Below are positions 24,354-33,603 of a stretch of 50,704 nt of DNA, one piece after another (position 1 is the first letter of the stretch; the number at the start of each line of letters is the position of its first letter). The notes beneath the pieces were generated by a model, which saw only the letters and a list, made by a program, of their open reading frames with translations, searched no databases and was not told the origin of the DNA. The stretch comes from ZC4RG35 sp040878345 (GTDB taxonomy: Bacteria > Actinomycetota > Acidimicrobiia > Spongiisociales > ZC4RG35): positions 1 to 50,704 of the forward strand of contig JBBDML010000035.1 of assembly GCA_040878345.1 (NCBI GenBank), given 5' to 3'. The translations under genes were made by a program, and so were the position numbers.

Positions 24354-26657
24354 TCACCCTCGAAAGACGTCTGGAGCGATGGGCTCCTGCTGTCGTCTCC
24401 GGGCGCCGAGCCCCGACAGGTACTGGTCGGGAAAGTCGTGACCAGTGAAGCCGAGGTCGATGGCTGCGTTCATGGTCCAGTAGGGGTCGACGAGATGGGG
24501 CCGGGCCAGGACGCAGAGATCGGCCCTACCGGCGACCAGGATGTTGTGGACGTCGTCGATCGATGACACCGCACCCACCGTCATGGTGGCGATCCCGGCC
24601 TCATGACGGATCCGGTCGCTGAACGGTGTCTGATAGAGCCGCCCATACTCGGGCCTGGCCTCCACAGAGGTCTGGCCTGTCGAGACGTCGATCAGGTCAC
24701 AGCCATGGTCTTTGAGGAGTTTGGCGAAGACCACGGCATCGTCACCGTCGAACCCTCCCTCCACCCAATCGGTCGCCGAGATCCGCACCGAGATGGGCTT
24801 TTCCTCGGGCCAGGCCCGCCGAACCTCGTCGAACACCTCGAGCGGGTAGCCCATCCGATTCTCCAGGCTGCCGCCGTACCGATCTGTGCGCTGGTTGGCC
24901 AGCGGGGTGAGGAAGCTGGAGAGCAGGTAGCCGTGGGCGCAATGCAGCTCGAGCAGGTCGAAACCGGCCCGGTCGCCCCGAATGGTCGCCTCGACGAATT
25001 GTGAGCGCACCAGGTCCAAGTCCTCGACGGTCATCTCCCGAGGCATCTGGCCGTCCGGCCGGTACCTGATCGGTGATGGCGAGATCACCTCCCAGTTCCC
25101 TTCGTCCAATGGGTCGGTGTCTCCCTCCCACATCTTCTTGGTCGAGCCCTTCCGCCCGGAGTGACCGATCTGGAGACCGACCTTGGAGACGGTGTTGGCA
25201 TGGGCGAACCCGACGATTCGGGCCCAGGCCGCTTCCTGGTCGTCGGTCCAGAGCCCGGTGTCGGCCGGTGAGATCCGACCTTCGGGGGAGACACAGGTCA
25301 TCTCGGTCATCACCAAACCGGCGCCCCCAACCGCCCGGCTACCCAGATGGACCAGGTGCCAGTCGCCGGGGACACCGTCGACCGCGCTGTACTGGTCCAT
25401 TGGCGAGACCACTATCCGATTGGCGAGGACCAGGTCACGGATCTGGAAAGGGTGGAACAGCGGAGGGACCTCCGGGCCTACCTCGATCGGCGAGCCGTGA
25501 TCCGACCCGGCGTACCAGCGGTCGACCGTCTCCATGTACCCGGGGTCACGGACCCGCAGGTTGTCGTAGGTGACGCGTTGGCTCCTGGTGAAGAGGCTGA
25601 ATGCGAACTGCTCCGGCTCGATGTCCCGGTACCGGTCGGCACCCTCGAACCACTCGAGACTGGCTTTGGCCGCCCGTTGCAGGCTGTCGACCGCCGGACG
25701 GCGATCGGCCTCGTAGGCGGAGAGCGCCTCATCGAGCGGCAGGCCGGAGCTGAGGAACCCGGCGAGGGAGATCGAGTCCTCCATGGCCAGCTTGGTCCCC
25801 GACCCCACCGAGAAGTGCGCGGTGTGGACCGCGTCCCCGAGGAGGACCACGTTGCCGTGGTGCCACGAACCGCATTTGATGCTGGGGAACTGGAGCCATT
25901 TGGAGTTGTTGCCCACCAGCGGATGACCATCGAGATGGTCGGCGAACAGCTCCTGGCAGGTCTTGATCGCCAGCTCGTCATTGGTCCCGGGCGGGAACGT
26001 CTCGCCTTCCGTGGCGTCCAGCGCCAATCGCCCCCAAGTGAGAGGCGCCATCTCCACAATGAGGGTGCTCCCCTCCGTGGAGTAGGGGTAGATGTGGGCC
26101 CAGACCATCCCCGCCGGGGTATCGATGAAGATGAAGTGGAACCGGTCGAACACCTTCGGCGTCCCGAACCAGGCGTACTTGTTGACACAGGGCTCGATGG
26201 TCGGCATCAGCTGTGGCTCCAGTGACCGGCGCACCATCGAGTTGGCTCCATCGGCCCCGACGATGAGATCGGCATCGATCGACTCCAGGGAGGTCGCCTC
26301 GGTGGAGAACCTGAGGTCCGCACCCAGGCTGACGGCTCTCTCGTTCAGGATCTCGAGCAGACTCTTCCGGCTCACCGCGGCGAAGCCGTGCCCACCGGAG
26401 ACCACCCGCTTCCCTGTGGTGTGATGGACCTCGATCTCCCCCCACTGGACGAATCCGGCCGCCAGGTCTGTGTAGGAGGCAGGGTCGGCGGTGGCGAAAT
26501 GGTCGAGGGTCTCATCTGAGAAGACCACACCGAACCCGTAGGCGTCCCGGGGAGTGTTCCGCTCGATCACCGTCACCGGATGGTCGGGCCGGTGCTTGCG
26601 GAGCAGTATCGCCAGATACAACCCGCCGGGGCCTCCACCGACGATGGTGGTCCTCAT
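24354..26657 (-). CDS. bifunctional salicylyl-CoA 5-hydroxylase/OYE-like oxidoreductase fusion (767 aa)
   Basis: Residues 1 to about 380 are a class A FAD monooxygenase with dinucleotide fold GGGPGGLY (7-14) and FAD-binding GDAVHTAHFSVGSG. About 400-767 is an Old-Yellow-Enzyme-type FMN barrel (NRIVVSPMDQYSA, HCAHGYLLSSFLTPLANQRTDRYGGS). This order is that of 2-aminobenzoyl-CoA monooxygenase/reductase and salicylyl-CoA 5-hydroxylase, which hydroxylate and may reduce aromatic CoA thioesters. The exact substrate cannot be assigned. ATG 26657 lies 4 nt after the valS stop, so it is probably translated from the valS mRNA, which is an odd pairing. No CoA ligase or ring-cleavage gene is adjacent. 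Confidence 0.88.
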   Translation of the reverse strand: MRTTIVGGGPGGLYLAILLRKHRPDHPVTVIERNTPRDAYGFGVVFSDETLDHFATADPASYTDLAAGFVQWGEIEVHHTTGKRVVSGGHGFAAVSRKSLLEILNERAVSLGADLRFSTEATSLESIDADLIVGADGANSMVRRSLEPQLMPTIEPCVNKYAWFGTPKVFDRFHFIFIDTPAGMVWAHIYPYSTEGSTLIVEMAPLTWGRLALDATEGETFPPGTNDELAIKTCQELFADHLDGHPLVGNNSKWLQFPSIKCGSWHHGNVVLLGDAVHTAHFSVGSGTKLAMEDSISLAGFLSSGLPLDEALSAYEADRRPAVDSLQRAAKASLEWFEGADRYRDIEPEQFAFSLFTRSQRVTYDNLRVRDPGYMETVDRWYAGSDHGSPIEVGPEVPPLFHPFQIRDLVLANRIVVSPMDQYSAVDGVPGDWHLVHLGSRAVGGAGLVMTEMTCVSPEGRISPADTGLWTDDQEAAWARIVGFAHANTVSKVGLQIGHSGRKGSTKKMWEGDTDPLDEGNWEVISPSPIRYRPDGQMPREMTVEDLDLVRSQFVEATIRGDRAGFDLLELHCAHGYLLSSFLTPLANQRTDRYGGSLENRMGYPLEVFDEVRRAWPEEKPISVRISATDWVEGGFDGDDAVVFAKLLKDHGCDLIDVSTGQTSVEARPEYGRLYQTPFSDRIRHEAGIATMTVGAVSSIDDVHNILVAGRADLCVLARPHLVDPYWTMNAAIDLGFTGHDFPDQYLSGLGARRRQQEPIAPDVFRG

Positions 26658-26661
26658 TGCC

Positions 26662-29199
26662 TCAATCGCCTGGGAGGGGTGCCAGCTCGACCCGGACAGC
26701 GAAGGTCTCGCCCTCCCGGTACTCGATCGATCCGGCTCGCGCCGCCTCGATCAGATCGGGCTCGGCGAGACGCAGCCGATCCTGGGTGGCGGCATCGGCG
26801 ACCACCTCGAGAGTCTCCACCTCGGCCCGCATCGAGACCTTGGCATCCGACTTGGCGCGTCGGGCCGCGGTCAGCACCCGGCTGGTGACGGCCATGACCT
26901 CCGCATCACCGAGATGGTCGGCGAGCTCGGCCGTGGTCGGCCAGCTGGCGCGATGGACCGATCCTTCACGCCACCAGGACCAGACCTCCTCGGTGACGAA
27001 GGGAAGGAAGGGGGCGAAGAGTCGGAGATAAGACCCCAGGGCGGTCTGGAGGGCGGCATGTGCCGATGCCGACGCAGGGCCATCGCCATACGCCCGTGAC
27101 TTGACCAACTCCAGGTAGTCGTCGGTCCACTCCCAGAAGGATCGCTCCGCCACTTCCAACGCCCGTGAGTAGTCGAATCCGTCGAAGGCGGTGGTGGCCT
27201 GGGCGATGACCATGGCAAGGGCCGCCAGCATCGACCGGTCGAGTGGCTCGGTGATCGATGACGCGTCCAAGTCCTCGGAGAGCCCGAGGGTGAACCGTGA
27301 GGCGTTGAGGATCTTGATGGCGAGGCGACGCCCGATTCGCATGACGCCGGTGTCGATGGCGGTGTCCACGCCAGGCCGGCCGTTGCACGCCCAGTACCGG
27401 ATGGCCTCGGCGCCGTGCTCCTCGATCAAGTCTTGGGCGGTGACCACGTTGCCCTTCGACTTCGACATCTTCTTGCGGTCGGGGTCGAGGATCCACCCGT
27501 TGATGGTGGCGCTCTCCCATGGAAGGGTGCCGTGCTCGTAATGCGATCTGACCGTGGTCGAGAACAGCCAGGTCCTGATGATCTCAGGTCCCTGGGGCCT
27601 CATGTCCATGGGGAACACCCGTTGCCACAGGTCGGGATCGTCGAGCCAGTGACCGGCGATCTGAGGTGTCAGCGACGAGGTTGCCCAGGTGTCCATGATG
27701 TCGGGGTCTCCGACGAAGCCCCCTGGCTTGCTCCGCTGTGACTCGTCGTACCCGATCGGGCTCTGGGAGGTCGGGTCTATGGGGAGCTGGTCTGGCTCGG
27801 GGATGATCGGGTTGTCGTAATCGACCGAGCCGTCCCCGGCCACCGGGTACCAGACCGGGATGGGCACTCCGAAGAAACGCTGGCGCGAGATCAGCCAGTC
27901 GCCGTTGAGGCCCTCCACCCAGTGTCGGTATCGGACACCCATGAAGTCGGGGACCCAGTGGAGCTGTTCCCCGCGTTCGAGGAGGTCCTTGCGCAGGTCG
28001 TCGTCACGGCCCCCGTTCCGGATGTACCACTGACGGCTGGTGATGATCTCGAGGGGCCGCTCCCCTTTCTCGTAGAACTTGACCGGGTGGGTGATGGGGC
28101 GGGGCTCGCCGTCGAGGTCGCCAGACACAGCCAGCATCTCCGCCATCCGGGCCCTGGCCTGGTTGGGATAGAGCCCGGCGATCTCGGTGTAGGCCGCCGC
28201 CCCGTTGCCGGCCAGCCACTCGGGTGTGGGGGTCTGAAGCCGGCCATCGGGCTGGATCACCGCCCTCGTCGGCAGCTGGAGCTCACGCCACCATGTGACG
28301 TCGGTGGTGTCACCGAAGGTACAGATCATGGCGACACCGGTGCCTTTCTCCGGGTCCGCCAGCTCATGCGAGACGATGGGCAACTCGACACCGAAGAGCG
28401 GAGAGATGGCGATGGTCCCGAATAGGTGCTGATACCGGCTGTCGTCGGGGTGGGCCACGAGGGCGACACAGGAGCAGATCAACTCGGGGCGGGTGGTCTC
28501 GATGTAGAGCGGAGTGCCGTCGGTGAGGCGAAAGGCGACTTTGTGATATGCGCCAGGCCGATCACGGTCCTCGAGCTCGGCCTGGGCCACTGCGGACCTG
28601 AAGTCGACGTCCCAGAGCACCGGGGCCTCCTGGGAGTAGGCCTCTCCACGTTTCAGGTTGTTGAGGAACCCTTGCTGGGATGTTCGCCGGCTGTGCTCGT
28701 CGATCGTGGCATAGGTCTGGGACCAGTCGACGGAGAGGCCGAGAGTCCGCCAGATGCCCTCGAATCCCTTCTCGTCCTCGGCGGTGAGGATGTGGCACAG
28801 CTCGATGAAGTTGCGGCGACTTATGGCCCGGGCTGGTTGGTGGGCTGCTTCGGGTGGGCTGAAGTCGGGGTCGTAGGGCAGGGTTGGGTCACAGGTGACC
28901 CCGTAGTGGTTCTGGACTCTCCGCTCGGTGGGGAGCCCGTTGTCGTCCCACCCCATCGGGTAGAACACCTCCTTGCCCGCCATCCTCCGGTATCGGGCGT
29001 GGGAGTCGGTCTGCACGTACCCGAACACCGAGCCCATGTGGAGTGACCCGGAGACAGTGGGGGGCGGGGTGTCTATGGCGAACACCTCATCTCGGGTCTT
29101 GCTCCGATCGAAGCGGTATGTGCCCCTCTCCTCCCAAAGGGCGTTCCACTTCGCCTCGAGCCCCTCGAGACCCGGGTTCTCCGGGATGTCCCTGGTCAT
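26662..29199 (-). CDS. valS: valyl-tRNA synthetase (845 aa)
   Basis: A class I aminoacyl-tRNA synthetase that charges tRNA-Val. The HIGH-region reads SGSLHMGSVFGY (residues 54-57 HMGS) and KMSKS is intact at about residues 575-579. The editing domain (about 200-400) contains TTRPELICSC, and the anticodon-binding region includes FLPFVTEEVWSWW. The HMGS variant and MGWDDNGLPTERRVQN segment are typical of the compact ValRS subtype of some actinobacteria and archaea, which lacks the long C-terminal coiled coil. ATG 29199 has no ribosome site but has TACCCT 8 nt upstream, indicating a leaderless mRNA. It leads the operon with the FAD/OYE fusion. Confidence 0.96.
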   Translation of the reverse strand: MTRDIPENPGLEGLEAKWNALWEERGTYRFDRSKTRDEVFAIDTPPPTVSGSLHMGSVFGYVQTDSHARYRRMAGKEVFYPMGWDDNGLPTERRVQNHYGVTCDPTLPYDPDFSPPEAAHQPARAISRRNFIELCHILTAEDEKGFEGIWRTLGLSVDWSQTYATIDEHSRRTSQQGFLNNLKRGEAYSQEAPVLWDVDFRSAVAQAELEDRDRPGAYHKVAFRLTDGTPLYIETTRPELICSCVALVAHPDDSRYQHLFGTIAISPLFGVELPIVSHELADPEKGTGVAMICTFGDTTDVTWWRELQLPTRAVIQPDGRLQTPTPEWLAGNGAAAYTEIAGLYPNQARARMAEMLAVSGDLDGEPRPITHPVKFYEKGERPLEIITSRQWYIRNGGRDDDLRKDLLERGEQLHWVPDFMGVRYRHWVEGLNGDWLISRQRFFGVPIPVWYPVAGDGSVDYDNPIIPEPDQLPIDPTSQSPIGYDESQRSKPGGFVGDPDIMDTWATSSLTPQIAGHWLDDPDLWQRVFPMDMRPQGPEIIRTWLFSTTVRSHYEHGTLPWESATINGWILDPDRKKMSKSKGNVVTAQDLIEEHGAEAIRYWACNGRPGVDTAIDTGVMRIGRRLAIKILNASRFTLGLSEDLDASSITEPLDRSMLAALAMVIAQATTAFDGFDYSRALEVAERSFWEWTDDYLELVKSRAYGDGPASASAHAALQTALGSYLRLFAPFLPFVTEEVWSWWREGSVHRASWPTTAELADHLGDAEVMAVTSRVLTAARRAKSDAKVSMRAEVETLEVVADAATQDRLRLAEPDLIEAARAGSIEYREGETFAVRVELAPLPGD

Positions 29200-29207
29200 T
29201 CGGAGGC

Positions 29208-29213
29208 AGGGTA
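29208..29213 (-). promoter_or_regulatory. -10 element of a leaderless valS transcript
   Basis: On the minus strand TACCCT ends 8 nt before the valS ATG (29199), with no purine-rich ribosome site between them. The TANNNT-to-start spacing fits leaderless transcription. Confidence 0.4.
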
Positions 29214-29374
29214 ATGGTGACGGCCGGTGAGGCCAGCCCTCAAAGCGCGGCGCAACGCCAAGCCATCAGGGGTGTGATGGAACCGGCTCATCGGAGCTTC
29301 ACCGACTTCTACATCTGAGACGTTGACATAGGCTTCGGGGCAGGGCAAGGTTGAACCATCCCCGTAAGGGCCAT

Positions 29375-30022
29375 ATGCCAAAGGTCAGGGTGCACAACTT
29401 CGCCATCTCGCTGGATGGGTATGGGGCCGGGCCCAACCAGGGTCTCGACCACCCGCTCGGAGTGGGTGGCACCCGCCTTCACGAGTGGGTGTTCGACACC
29501 AGCGGCGCCCGCTCGATGTTCGGAGAAGATGGCGGCGTCGAGGGGGTCGACAACGACTTCTTCCTGCGGGGCGATGAGGGCATCGGTGCCACCATCATGG
29601 GGCGCAACATGTTCGGCCCGCTACGGGGGCCATGGGAAGACGAGGGGTGGAAGGGTTGGTGGGGGGACGAGCCGCCATATCACCATCCGGTGTTCGTCCT
29701 GACCCACCATCCGCACCCTCCGATTCCCATGCAAGGAGGCACCATCTTCCACTTCGTCACCGACGGCATCGAGTCCGCGCTCGAGCATGCAGTGGCGGCA
29801 GCCGATGGGGCCGACGTGCGGGTCGGTGGTGGAGTGTCCGCCATCCAGCAATACCTGAAAGCGGGCCTCATCGACGAGATGCATGTGGCGATCGTCCCCA
29901 TCATGCTGGGCGGCGGGGAGCGTCTATTCGACGACCAGGTCGGCGGGCTGGCGGGTTACGAGTGCGTCGAGCTGGTCAGCTCCGACAGGGTGGTGCACGC
30001 CCGATTCGCCCGATCTCGATGA
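29375..30022 (+). CDS. dihydrofolate reductase-like (RibD C-terminal domain) family protein (215 aa)
   Basis: The start MPKVRVHNFAISLDGYGAGP is typical of the RibD C-terminal/DHFR-like family, small NADPH-dependent reductase folds. Further signatures are TIMGRNMFGPLRG (family GRxTYE-like loop), VRVGGGVSAIQQYLKAGLIDEM (pyrophosphate-binding GGGS-like loop) and the C-terminal VPIMLGGGERLFD. The substrate is unknown; these proteins are not the housekeeping DHFR. ATG 29375 has AAGGG about 6 nt upstream. It is convergent with the ABC exporter pair (10 nt gap). Confidence 0.85.
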   Translation: MPKVRVHNFAISLDGYGAGPNQGLDHPLGVGGTRLHEWVFDTSGARSMFGEDGGVEGVDNDFFLRGDEGIGATIMGRNMFGPLRGPWEDEGWKGWWGDEPPYHHPVFVLTHHPHPPIPMQGGTIFHFVTDGIESALEHAVAAADGADVRVGGGVSAIQQYLKAGLIDEMHVAIVPIMLGGGERLFDDQVGGLAGYECVELVSSDRVVHARFARSR

Positions 30023-30032
30023 CGGGGCGGCG

Positions 30033-31784
30033 CTAGCCTGGCTCGCTTGCCCATAGCGAGCGCATCAGATCGGATCGTTGCAGCAACTCGCCCAGGGTGC
30101 CCCGATCCGCGACCCGACCCCGGTCCATGAGCACGATCTGGTCGGCCCGCTCCAGGGCGGCCCGCCGGTGGGAGACCACGATGCATGTCACCTCGCGGCG
30201 TCTCCGGAGCCGGGACCACAGCTCGGTCTCGGTGTGGAGGTCGAGAGCCGAGGAGAGGTCGTCGAACACCAGGAGCTCGGCCTCGGTTGCCAGCATGCGG
30301 GCGGCCGCCGACCGCTGCACCTGGCCCCCCGACAGCTTGACTCCCCGTGCCCCCACCATGGTGTCGATGCCCTTCTCCATTCGCTCCAGGTCGGGGTCGA
30401 GGACGGCCAGCTTCACTGCGTCGCTCAGCCTCTCGGTGGCCCCATGCTGTCCCAGGGTGATGTTGTCGGCCAGGGACTCCGAGAACAGCCGGGGCACCTG
30501 GGCGGTGTAGGCGGAGCGCGGAGGCACGAAGAAGGAGGCGCGGTCCTCGACCAACTCCCCGTTCCAATAGACCTCCCCTTGGGCGGGCACCAGACCGAGC
30601 AGAGCTCGCACCAGGGTGCTCTTGCCCGAACCGATCTTCCCGGTGACCACGGTGAACGATCCCCGATTGACGACCAAATCGACGCCTTCCAGCCCCTCCT
30701 CGCCATCCGGGAACCAGTGGTTCAACCCTCTCACCTCAAGACGCAGCAACGGGTCGATGCCGATGTCGGGAAGGGTGATCTCGGGGAGATCACCCTCGAG
30801 GGATACCGGTCTGCGATCGAGAAGGGCCAGGTCGGGGGCGTCGACCGACAGATCCCGCATGCGCTCGAAGGCGACCCCGGCCCGTCGGTGCTGGGCGATG
30901 ATGTCGCCGACGAACGCCAGATAGTCGGTGAGCCTTGGCAGGTAGGTGAGGAAGATCGTGAGCTGGCCGATCGACAGCTCACCCGCCGAGATCGACCCTG
31001 CGCCGGCGAGGAGGACGATGGCGATGGTGATGGTCGACATGTTCCGGTTCACCCCCTTCAACACCTCGGTGAGAGCGGTGTCGGCCAGGGCCGCCCGATG
31101 CCTGGTCTGATTCAGCTGCCTGAGCCGATCGAGCATCAGCTCCTCGGCTGCGGCCAGCTTGATCGTCTGGACACCGGCGAATGCCTCACCGATGAAGCCG
31201 GTCACCTCGTCGGTGGCCTCCCTCATTGCCCGGCGGCGCTTCCTGATCTGGGGGCTGAGGGCCCTGGTGATGAGGACAGTGAGGACTAGAGGGATGAGCA
31301 GGAGCATGGTGAGACCGGCATCGATCGATGCCATCACCGCCACCGAGCCCACCCCGAACACCACCAAGCCTCCCATGTCGACCCAGGTCTCCATGTAGTC
31401 GAGGAGATCGTCGACGTCGTCACGGAACGTGCTGACCGCCTCGCCCGGTGCCAGGGGCATCACCCTCGACCCGGGGGCTTCGAGGAGCCACCCCAGCAGG
31501 TTTCGCCTGAGTTGGAGGGCCTGCTCGTTCCAGTGTGCGATCCAGACCACGTCGCCGAGCCAGATGAAGATGTTGCGACCGATGGCGAGGGCACTGAAGG
31601 CGATAACCGGCGCCCAGGCGGTGGCGGCCAACGGTTGACCCGCTGCCAGGCGGTCGAAGGTCATGCCGATGAAGATGCCGAAGAGCAACGGGGTGCCATG
31701 GACCAGGCCCCACATCGATGCGCAGTAGAAGAACCGGCCAGGGCGATATCGGATCAGCTCCCGGACCAGCCCCAGCGTGCTCAT
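30033..31784 (-). CDS. ABC exporter subunit with degenerate ATP site (583 aa)
   Basis: A membrane domain (about 1-310) followed by an ATPase with Walker A TGKIGSGKSTL, signature KLSGGQVQR and Walker B ELLVFDDLSSALD. The catalytic Glu after Walker B is replaced by Asp, so this is likely the non-canonical half of a heterodimer. The ATG overlaps the stop of the upstream partner (shared ATGA at 31781-31784), showing tight translational coupling. The substrate is unknown. Hydrophobic loop FGIFIGMTFDRLAAG and the DD motif are typical of the actinobacterial heterodimeric multidrug/lipid exporter group. Confidence 0.88.
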   Translation of the reverse strand: MSTLGLVRELIRYRPGRFFYCASMWGLVHGTPLLFGIFIGMTFDRLAAGQPLAATAWAPVIAFSALAIGRNIFIWLGDVVWIAHWNEQALQLRRNLLGWLLEAPGSRVMPLAPGEAVSTFRDDVDDLLDYMETWVDMGGLVVFGVGSVAVMASIDAGLTMLLLIPLVLTVLITRALSPQIRKRRRAMREATDEVTGFIGEAFAGVQTIKLAAAEELMLDRLRQLNQTRHRAALADTALTEVLKGVNRNMSTITIAIVLLAGAGSISAGELSIGQLTIFLTYLPRLTDYLAFVGDIIAQHRRAGVAFERMRDLSVDAPDLALLDRRPVSLEGDLPEITLPDIGIDPLLRLEVRGLNHWFPDGEEGLEGVDLVVNRGSFTVVTGKIGSGKSTLVRALLGLVPAQGEVYWNGELVEDRASFFVPPRSAYTAQVPRLFSESLADNITLGQHGATERLSDAVKLAVLDPDLERMEKGIDTMVGARGVKLSGGQVQRSAAARMLATEAELLVFDDLSSALDLHTETELWSRLRRRREVTCIVVSHRRAALERADQIVLMDRGRVADRGTLGELLQRSDLMRSLWASEPG

Positions 31785-33520
31785 GGGGCGAAGTCACTAA
31801 GCAACTCGCCGCGGCCGGCCGCCAGCAGGCCCGCATAGCGGCTGGATGGGTCGGCCGCCAGGTGCTCTCGGGGCCCGTGCTCGACGACCCGGCCCTCCTC
31901 GACCACCATGATGTCATCCGCGGTCCGAACCGTCTCCAAGCGGTGGGCGATTATGACCACCGTCCGGCCGGCATAGAGCCTCTCGGTGGCCGTGGCCAGC
32001 AACATCTCGGTGGCGGGATCGAGGCGCGATGACGGCTCGTCGAGGATCACCACGCCGGGGTCCTGGAGGAAGACCCGGGCGAAGGCGAGCAGCTGTTGCT
32101 CCCCGGCGGAGAGCCCCTGACCCGAGGAGCCGAGCTCGGTGTCGAGACCGACCTCCCGCACCCATTGGCCCAGACCGGCGCCGTCGAGGACAGCCAAGAG
32201 GTCGGCATCGTCAACCTCGCCGAAGAAGGTGAGGTTGTCCCTGACCGTTGCCCGGAACAGTTGCACGTCCTGGGTGACCACTCCAACGGCATGCCGCAGC
32301 GACTCGGCCCGAACCCGGCGGATGTCGACGCCACCGACGCTGACCAGGCCTCGGTCGGGGTCGTAGAGACGCGAGATCAGACGTGTGATCGTGGTCTTGC
32401 CACCTCCGGTCCGCCCCAGGAGCCCCAAAGATCGGCCGGGGGCGAGGTGGAAGCTCACCCCGTCGAGGACACCCCGGTCCTCGTAGGAGAAGGAGACCTT
32501 GTCGAACTCGATGGAGAGGGGCCCGGAGGGGAGAGACTCGCTCCCGTCGCCGACCGAGGACTCCAGCCTCCGGAGACCGTCGATCCGGACGATACCGCCG
32601 GCCGCCCTCTGCATCTCCTGCAGCTCCTGGGTCATCTGCTCGATTGGCCGCCTCACCAGTTGGACGTATTGCAGGATCAGGTAGGCAGTACCCACGGTCA
32701 CCGAGCCCCGCAAGGCAAGCCAGACCCCGATCGCCAGGGCCAGGGCGTCACCGGCCCAGAAGACGGTGTTGGCCGTCACCCAGACCGCGATCCGCTTCCT
32801 CCAGGCCCTGGTGGTCCTGGTGAAGAACTCACGGCTCACCGGGATGAATCGTGTCATGGTCAGCCTGCCCGCCCCGAGGGAGCGGATGTCGTCGATCCCG
32901 GCGAGTCGCTCCTCGACGAAACCGTAGAGACGCGCCGAGACCTCCCTCTCCTCCTCGGCGGCCTCGACCGCGTAGCTCCTCAGCTTGTAGAGGAGGGCGA
33001 GCACGCCAATGACATAGACCGTGACCGCCGCACCCATGACAGCGGTCTCGAGCCAGCAGACCACCACCACGCCGAGGAGGAGGACGCCGGCCGCCACCAG
33101 CCGGACCATGAATCTGGAGATGAAGTTGGCCACGGCCGTCACATCACCATCGACCCGCTCGATCATCTCGCCAGGGGTGGTGTCGTTGTGAAACCCCATG
33201 TCGAGACCGAACAGGTGGGTGGTGAGGTCCTCGCGGAGCCGATTGGTGGCGCGCCACCCGATATCGGTCCCCAGATAGGTGGCGAAGGCCTCGAACACCT
33301 GGTTGAAGACTCCGGCGATCAGGAAGGCGACTCCGGCGGTCACCATCCCGGCCACCGCCGACCCGGCGATGGCGGAGTCGATGAAGCTCCTCAGGATCAG
33401 AGGTGTCACCAGCAGGAGGCCGATCGATCCCAACAGGAGCACGACGAGTACCCCCACCCGCCGGCGGAGCGGCGCCAGATAGGTGCTCAGAGTGGCGCGA
33501 TAAGTGGGAGACGCATTCAT
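31781..33520 (-). CDS. ABC exporter subunit with canonical ATP site (579 aa)
   Basis: Partner of the preceding half-transporter. The membrane domain starts RVGVLVVLLLGSIGLLLVTPLILRSF and contains the GEMIERVDGDV coupling motif. The ATPase has Walker A LGRTGGGKTTI, a variant signature GLSAGEQQL in place of LSGGQ, and a complete Walker B VVILDEPSSRLD with catalytic Glu, and IAHRLETV. One site in the heterodimer thus has the catalytic Glu and the other does not. ATG 33520 is preferred over ATG 33589 because the earlier start would leave only 14 nt to the divergent gene and add an Ala/Gly-rich leader unlike the family. Confidence 0.88.
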   Translation of the reverse strand: MNASPTYRATLSTYLAPLRRRVGVLVVLLLGSIGLLLVTPLILRSFIDSAIAGSAVAGMVTAGVAFLIAGVFNQVFEAFATYLGTDIGWRATNRLREDLTTHLFGLDMGFHNDTTPGEMIERVDGDVTAVANFISRFMVRLVAAGVLLLGVVVVCWLETAVMGAAVTVYVIGVLALLYKLRSYAVEAAEEEREVSARLYGFVEERLAGIDDIRSLGAGRLTMTRFIPVSREFFTRTTRAWRKRIAVWVTANTVFWAGDALALAIGVWLALRGSVTVGTAYLILQYVQLVRRPIEQMTQELQEMQRAAGGIVRIDGLRRLESSVGDGSESLPSGPLSIEFDKVSFSYEDRGVLDGVSFHLAPGRSLGLLGRTGGGKTTITRLISRLYDPDRGLVSVGGVDIRRVRAESLRHAVGVVTQDVQLFRATVRDNLTFFGEVDDADLLAVLDGAGLGQWVREVGLDTELGSSGQGLSAGEQQLLAFARVFLQDPGVVILDEPSSRLDPATEMLLATATERLYAGRTVVIIAHRLETVRTADDIMVVEEGRVVEHGPREHLAADPSSRYAGLLAAGRGELLSDFAP

Positions 33521-33588
33521 GGCCGGTGCCGACGACGGTATCGGTCCCGCGCCGCCCTTCGCCCCGAATATCCGGGCTGGGGCCGCCA

Positions 33589-33594
33589 TAGAAT
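33589..33594 (+). promoter_or_regulatory. -10 element of the small CC-motif gene
   Basis: TAGAAT is a close match to TANAAT and ends 9 nt before GTG 33604, with no ribosome site visible. A leaderless transcript is likely and supports the GTG start. Confidence 0.45.
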
Positions 33595-33603
33595 GGTCAT
33601 CAC

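Noticed and set aside
22735..24357. 540-aa minus-strand frame
   Set aside because: Same strand but shifted frame relative to ccmF; lacks hydrophobic pattern and is Gly/Arg/Pro-rich.
30078..31289. 403-aa plus-strand frame
   Set aside because: Opposite the ABC exporter subunit; shadow composition.
33277..33310. second-site SOS box (TCGAACACCTGGTTGA)
   Set aside because: The right half does not match GTTCGA and it lies inside the ABC coding region.
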